From Elusimicrobiota bacterium (GTDB taxonomy: Bacteria > Elusimicrobiota > Elusimicrobia > FEN-1173), in assembly GCA_003158755.1 (NCBI GenBank), contig PMLF01000301.1:2961-9284 (forward strand): DNA of 6,324 nt, read 5' to 3'. Each line of letters begins with the position of its first letter. Position 1 is the stretch's first letter. Below are positions 1 to 6,248 of this stretch, piece by piece. The position numbers and the translations under genes were made by a program. Under the pieces are notes generated by a model. It was not told the origin of the DNA and ran no database searches. It saw only the letters and a program-made list of their open reading frames with translations.

Positions 1-2
1 CA

Positions 3-128
3 AAGGGGGGAACACCTGGCGGGAACAAACATCATTTTTCACCGTTTTGGCGAAGTCACTCCGACGGAGAATTAACTTTACGTGAGGATTTGGGCGACGG
101 CAAAACCAAGGAGTCGATGATTTTATGA
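3..128 (+). CDS. Possible C-terminal tail of an upstream gene (partial)
   Basis: One plus-strand frame is open from the window edge to a TGA at 126-128. That stop overlaps the cysE ATG in an ATGA arrangement, as is common for translationally coupled genes. The readable end (ELTLREDLGDGKTKESMIL) is hydrophilic and not recognisable. About half of the third codon positions are G or C, lower than in the confident genes here, so coding is not proven. A second frame is open from base 1 to a TAA at 73-75 and could equally be the tail of the upstream gene. No function can be given. Confidence 0.22.
   Translation, partial: KGGTPGGNKHHFSPFWRSHSDGELTLREDLGDGKTKESMIL
108..113 (+). promoter_or_regulatory. 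Ribosome binding site of cysE
   Basis: AAGGAG lies 11 bases before the cysE ATG at 125, a slightly long gap. An ATG at 117 sits too close to this site and opens only a three-codon frame that stops at 126-128, so 125 is the better start. Confidence 0.55.
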
Positions 129-913
129 AAAAAACGACGGCACCGGATCCGGTTTGGAAAACATTAAGGAAAGAAGTCCTGGCCATGGCCGCGGCGGAGC
201 CGATGCTGGCGAGCTTTTTGCACGCCACCGTGCTCAACCATCCAACGTTGGAAGACGCCCTTGCCTTCCTCCTGTCCGGAAAACTGGAGACGCCATACCT
301 GTCGGCCATGTCTCTCCGGGAATTGATGGACGAGACGATCCTTTCCTCGCCGGACATCCGACGGGCGATTCGGCGGGACCTCGCGGCGGTGAGCGACCGC
401 GACCCGGCGGCGGCGCGCGAACTGGCGGAGCCGTTCTTGCACTACAAAGGTTTCCACGCCCTCGAAGCCTTCCGAGTATCCCACGGTCTTTGGCTTCGGA
501 AACGCAAATTCCTTGCGCTGTACCTTCAGAACCGGATCTCCGAAGTTTTCGGCGTGGACATCCATCCCGCCGCCCGGATCGGCGACGGCATCTTCATCGA
601 CCACGCCACGGGCCTCGTCATCGGCGAAACCGCCGTCGTCGGTAACGACGTTTCCATGTTGCACGAGGTGACCCTGGGCGGGACGGGGAAACAGACCGGG
701 GACCGGCACCCGAAGGTGGGGAAAGGCGTCCTCATCGGGGCCGGCGCGAAGATCTTGGGGAACGTGAAGATCGGGGAAGGAGCGAAGATCGGGGCCGGCA
801 GCGTGGTCCTGGCGGACGTCCCCCCTCACGTCACCGTCGTTGGAGTCCCGGCCGAAATCGTTGGAAAACCTGACACGGACGAGCCCGCCCTGCAGATGGA
901 TCAGAACATTTAG
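125..913 (+). CDS. cysE: Serine O-acetyltransferase
   Basis: Transfers acetyl from acetyl-CoA to L-serine, giving O-acetylserine for cysteine synthesis in the cytoplasm. The 262 residues match the long, proteobacterial-type form: an N-terminal all-helical SATase domain (about 1-140) and a C-terminal left-handed beta-helix of hexapeptide repeats (about 145-250). The expected catalytic pair is present, Asp145 in VDIHPA and His160 in IDHATG, with the same 15-residue spacing as E. coli Asp143/His158. GGTGKQTGDRHPK (about 185-197) is the conserved acetyl-CoA/serine-site loop. GAGAKILGN and GAGSVV are hexapeptide turns. The protein ends in MDQNI; a C-terminal Ile is the residue that enters the CysK active site to form the cysteine synthase complex. 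Feedback inhibition by cysteine is expected from the family. No cysK is in the window. The downstream neighbour sucD is convergent. Confidence 0.97.
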   Translation: MKKTTAPDPVWKTLRKEVLAMAAAEPMLASFLHATVLNHPTLEDALAFLLSGKLETPYLSAMSLRELMDETILSSPDIRRAIRRDLAAVSDRDPAAARELAEPFLHYKGFHALEAFRVSHGLWLRKRKFLALYLQNRISEVFGVDIHPAARIGDGIFIDHATGLVIGETAVVGNDVSMLHEVTLGGTGKQTGDRHPKVGKGVLIGAGAKILGNVKIGEGAKIGAGSVVLADVPPHVTVVGVPAEIVGKPDTDEPALQMDQNI

Positions 914-930
914 GACTTATTCAGGGGACT

Positions 931-963
931 TCGCTCACCCTGAGCCTGTCGAAGGGTGAGCGA
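931..963. repeat. REP-like hairpin, copy 1
   Basis: A perfect 11-bp inverted repeat has arms 931-941 and 953-963 and an 11-base loop, GAGCCTGTCGA. It lies just after the cysE stop. The loop is the reverse complement of the loop of the second hairpin at 979-1007 except for one base, so the two are inverted copies of one element. The core resembles the CTTCGACAAGCTCA family of extragenic palindromes that is common in GC-rich bacterial genomes. It may protect or end the convergent cysE and sucD transcripts. There is no T-run, so it is not a classical intrinsic terminator. Confidence 0.75.
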
Positions 964-978
964 CCTTTCGCGACAATG

Positions 979-1007
979 GCTCATGCTTCGACAAGCTCAG
1001 CATGAGC
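979..1007. repeat. REP-like hairpin, copy 2 (inverted relative to copy 1)
   Basis: A perfect 9-bp inverted repeat has arms 979-987 (GCTCATGCT) and 999-1007 (AGCATGAGC) and an 11-base loop, TCGACAAGCTC. Compared with copy 1 read on the other strand, the stem differs at two inner base pairs but both arms change together, so pairing is kept. The pair sits head to head about 15 bp apart, like a minimal BIME. Confidence 0.75.
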
Positions 1008-1015
1008 GGCATGGC

Positions 1016-1034
1016 GAATCAATTAGATTGATTC
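1016..1034. repeat. AT-rich inverted repeat abutting the sucD stop
   Basis: GAATCAAT-TAG-ATTGATTC is a perfect 8+3+8 inverted repeat that ends on the base next to the sucD stop codon (TAA, 1037-1035 on the minus strand). It could form a small hairpin in either convergent transcript. It lacks a U-tract and its sequence is unrelated to the two REP-like hairpins beside it. Its role is unknown. Confidence 0.55.
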
Positions 1035-1934
1035 TTAAACAGACTTCAAACCTCGAAGAACCGCCTCGCCGATCTCCGCCGCGGACTCGATCACCTTCAC
1101 TCCGGCGGCGGCGAGGGCATCGCGCTTCTCTTTCCACGCACCCGACCCTTTCCCCCCGCCTTCCACGATCGCTCCAGCATGGCCCATCCGCTTACCCTCG
1201 GGAGCGGTGCGCCCGGCAACGAAAGCGAACAGGGGTTTCGTCATCCTCGTCCGAAAAAAATCGGCGGCCTCTTCTTCGTCCGCGCCGCCGATTTCTCCGA
1301 TCAAGAGGACCGCGTCGGTCCCCGAGTCCTTTTCGAAAAGCGCCAAAACCTCCGTAAGACCCAACCCTTTGACGGGATCCCCACCGATTCCGACGACGGT
1401 GGACTGACCAACCCCCCGCCTCGTGAGCTGCCAAACGGCCTCGTACGTCAGGGTTCCCGAACGGGAAACGACGCCGATCCGGCCCGGCCGGTGGATGGAA
1501 CCCGGAAGGATGCCGACTTTGCAGCCGGGGCGGCCCTCGTCTCCCGGCGTGATGAGGCCAGGGCAGTTGGGACCTATAAGAATGGAATGGGAGCTTCGCA
1601 ATACCGCCTTCACGCGGGCCATGTCCAAAACGGGGATGCCTTCGGTGACGGCGACGATGAGCCGGACCTCCGAGTCGGCGGCTTCAAGGATGGCGTCCGC
1701 CGCAAAAGGCGGCGGAACAAAAACCAATGTGGCGTCGGCGCCCGTTTTCTCCACGGCCTCGCGCACCGTATCGAACACCGGGATTCCGTCGACGAAGGAA
1801 CCGCCTTTCCCCGGGGTCACCCCGCCTACGATCCGCGTGCCGTAGTCCCGGCAGCCTTTGGCGTGATAGCTTCCGGCCTCCCCGGTGATCCCCTGCACGA
1901 GAACTTTCGTATCCTTATCGACGAGGATGCTCAC
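1035..1934 (-). CDS. sucD: Succinyl-CoA ligase, alpha subunit
   Basis: The alpha subunit binds CoA and carries the phosphohistidine of succinyl-CoA synthetase, which couples succinyl-CoA to succinate with nucleotide triphosphate formation in the TCA cycle. The 299 residues compare with about 289 in E. coli. The Rossmann CoA-binding domain is at the N-terminus, with [10 protein letters not shown] at 15-24. [11 protein letters not shown] (121-131), SRSGTLTYE (157-165), GEIGG (213-217) and the active-site [16 protein letters not shown] with His252 follow in the expected order. The start is GTG at 1934. It overlaps the sucC stop as GTGA and is preceded by AAGGGG (1945-1940) at a 5-base gap, so translation is probably coupled to sucC. 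All key residues are intact. Confidence 0.97.
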   Translation of the reverse strand: MSILVDKDTKVLVQGITGEAGSYHAKGCRDYGTRIVGGVTPGKGGSFVDGIPVFDTVREAVEKTGADATLVFVPPPFAADAILEAADSEVRLIVAVTEGIPVLDMARVKAVLRSSHSILIGPNCPGLITPGDEGRPGCKVGILPGSIHRPGRIGVVSRSGTLTYEAVWQLTRRGVGQSTVVGIGGDPVKGLGLTEVLALFEKDSGTDAVLLIGEIGGADEEEAADFFRTRMTKPLFAFVAGRTAPEGKRMGHAGAIVEGGGKGSGAWKEKRDALAAAGVKVIESAAEIGEAVLRGLKSV

Positions 1935-3100
1935 GGGTTCCCCTTCGATGCCGCGACGACTTTCTCGGCCGCGTCGGCGAGGTCGGCGGCGGCGACGATA
2001 CGGAGGCCGGCTTCGTTTAAGAGTCGCCGGCCCTCTTCCGCGCGGTTGCCTTCCAGCCGCACCACCAGGGGCCGGTCCAAACCCGACTTTTTCACCGCGT
2101 CGAGGAGCCCTTGGGCGATAACGTCGCCTTTCATGATGCCGCCGAAGATGTTGACCAGGATCGCTTTCACCTTCTTATCGGTGAGGAGTATCCGGAACGC
2201 CTCGGTCACCTGGTCCACGTGGGCACCGCCGCCCACGTCCAGGAAATCGGACGGCCTCCCGCCGTGAAGCAAGAGGAGGTCCATCGTGGCCATGGCCAAC
2301 CCTGCCCCGTTCACGAGACAGCCGATGCTCCCGTCCAATGGGATGTAGGAAAGGCCCTTCTTATGGGCGCGCCGCTCGGACGGAGCGAGGCACGATTCGT
2401 CTCCCTCCGCGAAAAGATCCTTCTGGCGGAAGGCGGCGTTGTCGTCGACGACCATCTTGGCGTCCACGGCCATGAGGCGGTTCCCTTTCACAACGGACAG
2501 GGGGTTCACCTCGACGAGCAAAGCGTCCGATGAAAGGAACGTTTGGGAGAGTCCCAAGAACGCCTCGACCGCGGGAACACACAGCTCTCCCGTAAGCCCG
2601 GCGAAAAGAGCGGCCCTCCGGGCCTGGAAGCGATCCAACCCCCGGAAGGGATCGAACGCGATCTTCAAAACTTTCTCCGGTGAGGCGGCGGCCAAGGTTT
2701 CGACGTCCACGCCGCCTCCGGCGGAAACCACGAGGGCCGGCCGTCCCGCCCGGCGATCCATGACGACCGCCGCGTAAATTTCCCTTTCGATGTCGACGGC
2801 CTTACACACCAGCACCCGGTGGACGAAGAGTCCCGCGGGACCTGTCTGGGCGGTGACCAGGGACTTCCCGAGCATCCTCCCCGCGGCCTCCACGGCCCGC
2901 CGGGGCGTTTTCACGATCTCGATCCCGCCCGCTTTGCCGCGTCCGCCGGAGAGAATCTGGGCCTTGACCACCCAAGGCCCCCGCCCGAGCTTTTTCAAAA
3001 TGGAGGGGATTTGTGAAACTTTTTCCGCGACTAAGCCCGATTGGACCGGCACTCCGGCGGCCGCCAATCGTTCTTTCGCTTGGTATTCATGAAGTTTCAT
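1931..3100 (-). CDS. sucC: Succinyl-CoA ligase, beta subunit
   Basis: The beta subunit has an ATP-grasp fold and binds the nucleotide, Mg2+ and succinate, forming the ligase with the adjacent sucD product. The 389 residues match the family length (388 in E. coli). It opens with the classical LHEYQAK helix. Lys46 in VVKAQ and the loop GGRGKAGG (52-59) match the nucleotide-binding site. Asn199 in EVNPL and Asp213 in VDAK match the Mg2+ ligands. NGAGLAM (264-270) and the GGIMKGD loop (320-326) lie in the C-terminal flavodoxin-like CoA-ligase domain. The usual RCD in that loop is KGD here. The start ATG at 3100 fits the family N-terminus, but no Shine-Dalgarno sequence is visible before it. ahpC lies 94 bp upstream on the same strand, behind a hairpin. 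Confidence 0.97.
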   Translation of the reverse strand: MKLHEYQAKERLAAAGVPVQSGLVAEKVSQIPSILKKLGRGPWVVKAQILSGGRGKAGGIEIVKTPRRAVEAAGRMLGKSLVTAQTGPAGLFVHRVLVCKAVDIEREIYAAVVMDRRAGRPALVVSAGGGVDVETLAAASPEKVLKIAFDPFRGLDRFQARRAALFAGLTGELCVPAVEAFLGLSQTFLSSDALLVEVNPLSVVKGNRLMAVDAKMVVDDNAAFRQKDLFAEGDESCLAPSERRAHKKGLSYIPLDGSIGCLVNGAGLAMATMDLLLLHGGRPSDFLDVGGGAHVDQVTEAFRILLTDKKVKAILVNIFGGIMKGDVIAQGLLDAVKKSGLDRPLVVRLEGNRAEEGRRLLNEAGLRIVAAADLADAAEKVVAASKGNP

Positions 3101-3134
3101 GGGGAAATCTTACAAAGAATGCAGTGCGTACAAA

Positions 3135-3161
3135 GCCCCCCGGGAAAATCTCCCGGGGGGC
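3135..3161 (-). terminator. GC-rich terminator-like hairpin after ahpC
   Basis: A perfect 11-bp stem has arms 3135-3145 and 3151-3161 around a 5-base loop and starts about 35 bases past the ahpC stop. On the minus strand it is followed by a short CTTTGT rather than a long U-tract, so termination may be partial. A run of seven C at 3161-3167 also allows an alternative pairing with the six G at 3155-3160. On the plus strand no T-run follows. It most likely ends ahpC or attenuates read-through into sucCD. Confidence 0.7.
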
Positions 3162-3194
3162 CCCCCCTCAATCCTTCGTCGGAGACTGAAGAAA

Positions 3195-3803
3195 CTATTT
3201 CAGCGCTTCGGCGACCCGGCCGACCAGGGCCGCCTCGTGGCCCCCGGTCTTCAGCGTCTTGGCGCCTTCCTTCCAGTTGGCGGGACAAGCCTCGGAAGGG
3301 TTCTTGGCCAGATACACGTTGGCCTTCACCTTCCTTGATAGCTCTTCGGCGGAACGGCCGACGTTGTAGAAGTTAACCTCGCTGGACACGAGCTTCCCTT
3401 CGGGGTTGATGATGAAGGTGCCGCGCAGGGCGAGCCCCGAGCCCTCGTCGTAGACCCCGAAGAGGCGGGAGACTTTTCCGGTCCGGTCCGCGCCCATCAG
3501 GAACTTCACGCCCGAGAGGAGCTTCTCCTCCCGCTGCCACGCGAGGTGCACGAACTTGGTGTCCGTGGACACCGAGATGACCTCGGCGCCGGATTTGATC
3601 AACTCGTCGTATTTCGTCGAGACGTCCGCCAGCTCCGTCGGGCAAACGAACGTGTAGTCCGCCGGATAGAACACCAGCACCGTCCATTTCCCTTGTTTCT
3701 TCAGATCGCTCAACGACACTTTCCCGAAGTCGCTCCGCTTCGGGTCGAACACGTCCAGCTCGAAATCCGGGACGGCCTGACCCACGTTCACTTGATCGCT
3801 CAT
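3195..3803 (-). CDS. ahpC: Typical 2-Cys peroxiredoxin (alkyl hydroperoxide reductase C)
   Basis: Reduces hydrogen peroxide and organic hydroperoxides in the cytoplasm. With the start at 3803 it has 202 residues, starting MSDQVNVGQ. The thioredoxin fold carries the peroxidatic Cys54 in DYTFVCPTE, with Thr51 and Arg127 (LRGTF) completing the usual active site. The resolving Cys173 is in EACPANW, which places it in the AhpC/Prx1 class. The reading frame extends to a GTG at 3818, but that codon overlaps the Shine-Dalgarno GAGGAGG (3816-3810). This lies 6 bases before the ATG at 3803, so 3803 is the true start. No ahpF is present, so the reductant (AhpF, thioredoxin or other) cannot be told. It is divergent from oxyR and probably activated by it. 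Confidence 0.96.
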   Translation of the reverse strand: MSDQVNVGQAVPDFELDVFDPKRSDFGKVSLSDLKKQGKWTVLVFYPADYTFVCPTELADVSTKYDELIKSGAEVISVSTDTKFVHLAWQREEKLLSGVKFLMGADRTGKVSRLFGVYDEGSGLALRGTFIINPEGKLVSSEVNFYNVGRSAEELSRKVKANVYLAKNPSEACPANWKEGAKTLKTGGHEAALVGRVAEALK

Positions 3804-3864
3804 GGTATTCCTCCTCACTCGTTTTCTGCCCCCTCAGTTTGCCACTCCATGATCCATCCGTCCA

Positions 3865-3901
3865 ATGGATTGTTTTAATGAATGTGATAGGATATTTCTA
3901 T
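3865..3901. promoter_or_regulatory. Probable OxyR binding region between ahpC and oxyR
   Basis: ATAG-N7-CTAT at 3887-3901 matches the outer bases of the OxyR half-operator and overlaps the oxyR ATG (3900-3902). With the same 7-base spacing, weaker matches lie upstream: ATGG at 3865-3868 and TAAT at 3876-3879. This gives four quarter-sites in the four-contact pattern known for E. coli OxyR. The inner T and A of the consensus are mostly missing. The position suggests autorepression of oxyR and activation of ahpC. Confidence 0.5.
3874..3879 (+). promoter_or_regulatory. Possible -10 box of oxyR
   Basis: TTTAAT matches TATAAT at five of six bases and would place the transcription start near 3886, about 14 bases before the ATG. 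No good -35 box is visible at the right distance. The leader would contain only the weak Shine-Dalgarno TAGGA (3888-3892). No clear ahpC promoter was found on the other strand. Confidence 0.3.
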
Positions 3902-4793
3902 GGAGCTGCAACAACTCCGATACGTGGCTTCCCTCTACCGCGAGCGGCATTTTCAACGCGCCGCGGAGCGGGTGCACGTCAGCCAGCCCACCCTGAGCCA
4001 AGGAGTGAAAAAGCTCGAGCGGGAGCTGGGCACGACGCTCTTCGAGCGCTCGTCCCGGCGGGTGAAGCCCACCCCGTCGGGGGAGGCGTTCGTGGCCAAA
4101 GCCCTGGCGGCCTTGGAGATTTTGGAAGGCGCGTCCGAAGATGCCCGGCGAAGCATGGGAGAAACCACCGGGAGGCTTTCCGTAGCCGCCATCCCGACCC
4201 TGGCGCCGTATATCCTGCCCCCGGTCCTCCAAGCCATCCGCCGGAAAGCGCCGCGCCTGACGATGGAAGTGCACGAGCTCACCACTTCCGTCCTCCTCGA
4301 ACACTTGAAGGAAAGCCGCATCGACATCGGCCTCCTGGCGCTGCCCATCGACGAAAGAGGCCTGGTTTCCCGTTCCGTCGGGCAAGAGCCGTTTTTTTTG
4401 GCGGCCGTCAAGGGGCACCCCCTGGCCGCCAAGAAGACCGTGAAACCGGCGGACCTGAAAACGGAGCGGCTTCTCATCCTTCAAGAGGGACATTGCTTCC
4501 GCAACCAATCTCTGGAAGTCTGCCGACGGCCCGCCGACGATCCAAAGATCATCTTTCAGGGCAGTAGCTTGGGGTCGATCCTGGGGATGACGTCCGTGGG
4601 CGAAGGAGTGACGCTGGTCCCCCGCATGGCGGTGGACCCCCGGACCTATCCGGACTTGGCCTTCCGCCCTTTCGCTCCGCCCGTACCGACGAGGGAACTG
4701 GGTTTCGCCTGGCGGGTCACAACGCCCCTCGGGAAATCCCACCAGTTGTTCATGGAATTGGCGGAAAAAGAAATCAAACGGAGGATCCGATGA
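3900..4793 (+). CDS. oxyR: LysR-family peroxide sensor OxyR
   Basis: Transcription factor that is oxidised by hydrogen peroxide and then activates peroxide defence genes. The 297 residues match the family length. The N-terminal winged helix-turn-helix (about 1-60) includes FQRAAERVHVSQPTLSQGVKKLE with the LysR TLSQ recognition helix. The linker helix and periplasmic-binding-like sensor domain follow. The redox pair is present: Cys199 in QEGHCFRNQ and Cys208, nine residues apart at the same numbering as E. coli, with His198 next to it and Thr100 in IPTLAPY. This separates it from other LysR proteins. It is divergent from ahpC, as in many bacteria. The stop overlaps the start of the following peptidase gene (ATGA, 4790-4793), so both are probably one transcript. 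Confidence 0.95.
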   Translation: MELQQLRYVASLYRERHFQRAAERVHVSQPTLSQGVKKLERELGTTLFERSSRRVKPTPSGEAFVAKALAALEILEGASEDARRSMGETTGRLSVAAIPTLAPYILPPVLQAIRRKAPRLTMEVHELTTSVLLEHLKESRIDIGLLALPIDERGLVSRSVGQEPFFLAAVKGHPLAAKKTVKPADLKTERLLILQEGHCFRNQSLEVCRRPADDPKIIFQGSSLGSILGMTSVGEGVTLVPRMAVDPRTYPDLAFRPFAPPVPTRELGFAWRVTTPLGKSHQLFMELAEKEIKRRIR

Positions 4794-5932
4794 AACCCAC
4801 TCTCCGGGATCTTTTCCGGATCGTCACGCCCGCCCGCACAGCGGCGCTGGCGGAACGAACGATGTCCCCCCCTACCGCGCCCTTCCTTGAAAACGCGGTG
4901 GCCCGCTGGGTGGAATCCTTCGCCGACGAACGCCCGTGGATCCGGCTCACCCGCGACAGGCACGGGAACCTTCACCTGGCTCGCCGCGAATCAAGCCCGA
5001 CGGCGTCTCCGATCGTATTTTCCGCCCACATGGACCACCCCGGCTTCGCGGTCCGCCGTTGCCTCCGGCGTGGGAAAACTTTCCGCTTGGCGGCCGACTT
5101 TCGCGGCGGCGTGGAAAACCGATATTTTCCGGGCGCCCGCGTCCGGTTCTTCTCCGACGAAGGGGCGGGAACCTCCGCCCGAGTCCTCTCGTGCAAAAAT
5201 GATCCGAAGGTCGGGATCAAGAAAGTTGCCCTGGAATCCCCTCTCGCCGTTCCCTCGGGCGCCCTGGGAATGTGGGATCTTCCGCCTTTCCGTCACGACA
5301 AAGAAAAAGACCTGCTCTGGACTAGGGCAGCGGACGACTTGGGAGGGGTGACCGCCGCCTTGACTTTCTTCGACGCCCTGCCCATGGTGGACCCGAAAGG
5401 ACGGACCGACGTACGATTGGTCCTTACGCGGGGGGAAGAGGTGGGTTTCTGGGGCGCCATCGCGGCTTCACGGGCGGGGCGTTTTCCCAAGGGGGCGAGG
5501 ATGATCTCATTGGAAACCAGTAAAGCCCTACCCCACGCGCCGTTGGGTGGAGGACCCATCCTTCGGACGGGCGACCGGGCCAGCGTCTTCGACGACGGAA
5601 TCACGCGGTCCCTGGCAAGATCAGCGAAGCTCCTGTCCGCCGCCGTCCCCAAGGAGTTTCGGTGGCAACGGAAGCTCATGGACGGAGGGACTTGCGAGGG
5701 CACGGCCTTCCAAGCCTACGGATACCGAGTAGGCGCCCTCTGCGTGCCGCTCCTCAACTACCACAACATGGGAGAAAACGGCCGGATCGCCGCCGAAGCC
5801 GTCAACCTCTCCGACCTGACCAACCTGGTGCGCTGGATGCTTTTTTGGACGTTGGAAGGAAAAGACTCCCCCCCGTTGAAGGACCATTTGGAAAAAATCT
5901 ACAAAGGATGGAAACCAACGGCGTGGAGCTAA
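4790..5932 (+). CDS. M42-like zinc-type aminopeptidase (MH clan)
   Basis: A predicted cytoplasmic metallo-aminopeptidase that would trim amino acids from peptides. Motifs fit the M42 (TET/glutamyl aminopeptidase) family, with probable metal ligands in order: His80 in SAHMDHPG (Asp82 assisting), bridging Asp182 in AADDLGG, Glu217 next to the catalytic base Glu216 in RGEEVGFWGA, Glu242 in ISLETSKA, and His325 in NYHNMGENG. GGTCEGTAF (299-307) resembles the M42 GGTDAG segment. About 100 residues between His80 and Asp182 fit the beta-barrel insertion used by M42 enzymes to assemble large particles. The fourth ligand is Glu where M42 members usually have Asp, so it may be a divergent subgroup or an M20-like relative. 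GGAGG (4780-4784) precedes the ATG by 5 bases, and the start overlaps the oxyR stop. The substrate is unknown. There is no signal peptide. Confidence 0.85.
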   Translation: MKPTLRDLFRIVTPARTAALAERTMSPPTAPFLENAVARWVESFADERPWIRLTRDRHGNLHLARRESSPTASPIVFSAHMDHPGFAVRRCLRRGKTFRLAADFRGGVENRYFPGARVRFFSDEGAGTSARVLSCKNDPKVGIKKVALESPLAVPSGALGMWDLPPFRHDKEKDLLWTRAADDLGGVTAALTFFDALPMVDPKGRTDVRLVLTRGEEVGFWGAIAASRAGRFPKGARMISLETSKALPHAPLGGGPILRTGDRASVFDDGITRSLARSAKLLSAAVPKEFRWQRKLMDGGTCEGTAFQAYGYRVGALCVPLLNYHNMGENGRIAAEAVNLSDLTNLVRWMLFWTLEGKDSPPLKDHLEKIYKGWKPTAWS

Positions 5933-5936
5933 AACT

Positions 5937-6059
5937 TCAGAACCTTTCTTGACTCATGCCCTCTGCATCGGCAAAATCCGCCGGTTCGCGGTGGTTGTAA
6001 TTGTCCCCATAAGCGGCCGCATTACTCTGACCATCCGACAATACAGACCAAGTCGCCAT
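5937..6059 (-). CDS. Possible 40-codon overlapping ORF, unknown
   Basis: An ATG at 6059 opens 40 codons to a TGA at 5939-5937, overlapping the end of the 64-codon gene by 38 bases in another frame. The C-terminal half (YGDNYNHREPADFADAEG) has a protein-like composition. It could be a separate small protein or the continuation of the 64-codon gene after a frameshift. No good Shine-Dalgarno is seen, codon bias is mixed and I recognise no family, so the call is weak. Confidence 0.2.
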   Translation of the reverse strand: MATWSVLSDGQSNAAAYGDNYNHREPADFADAEGMSQERF

Positions 6060-6216
6060 CAATCCACGCTTTGCCTTTCCCTGCCGTTGGTTCAACCAAA
6101 TAGTCCACCGCATGAGATTTTAACCGGACATCTCGAATAATAACCGAAACCGTCAGACCACCGGCGTGAATGAGTCCTTCCCTGCCAACTGCCCGCTGTT
6201 CATCTCTAAGGACCAC
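6022..6216 (-). CDS. Small hypothetical protein under its own promoter
   Basis: A 64-residue protein of unknown function. The GTG start at 6216 has a strong Shine-Dalgarno GGGAGGG (6228-6222) at a 5-base gap. An in-frame TGA lies 18 bases further upstream with no other start between, so the N-terminus is well fixed. After a polar N-terminus, the region GGLTVSVIIRDVRLKSHAVDYLVEP (given in two parts: GGLTVSVIIRDVR, then LKSHAVDYLVEP) alternates hydrophobic residues, suggesting a small beta-rich fold. It has no cysteine pair, membrane segment or visible helix-turn-helix. A near-consensus promoter with an overlapping palindrome stands 30 bases before the start, which supports a real, regulated gene. 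Base composition is more AT-rich than in the rest of the window, so recent acquisition is possible. It is convergent with the peptidase gene. Confidence 0.6.
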   Translation of the reverse strand: MVLRDEQRAVGREGLIHAGGLTVSVIIRDVRLKSHAVDYLVEPTAGKGKAWIDGDLVCIVGWSE

Positions 6217-6248
6217 GAATGCCCTCCCATTTCATGGCTTTCTTAATG

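Noticed and set aside
164..829. Open frames inside cysE on both strands
   Set aside because: The cysE product has all family motifs in order, and these frames are compositional shadows.
956..1357. Plus-strand frame starting inside the REP-like region
   Set aside because: It begins in a hairpin repeat and runs antisense to sucD with an Arg/Ser/Pro-rich translation.
1179..2267. Long open frame of 362 codons on the plus strand opposite sucD and sucC
   Set aside because: It lies antisense to two genes with complete catalytic motifs. Its sequence is rich in Arg, Gly and Pro and shows no family features, as expected from a GC-rich shadow frame.
3804..3818. GTG at 3818 as the ahpC start
   Set aside because: It overlaps the Shine-Dalgarno sequence that serves the ATG at 3803, and the extra residues MRRNT do not belong to the family N-terminus.
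3834..4742. Open frame of 302 codons on the minus strand opposite oxyR
   Set aside because: It is antisense to a clear oxyR with both redox cysteines. The composition is low-complexity and it covers the ahpC-oxyR control region.
5978..5994. Small hairpin after the peptidase gene as an intrinsic terminator
   Set aside because: The stem is only six pairs including a G-U, and the following bases (TTGTAATTGT) are a poor U-tract. It also lies within a possible minus-strand ORF.
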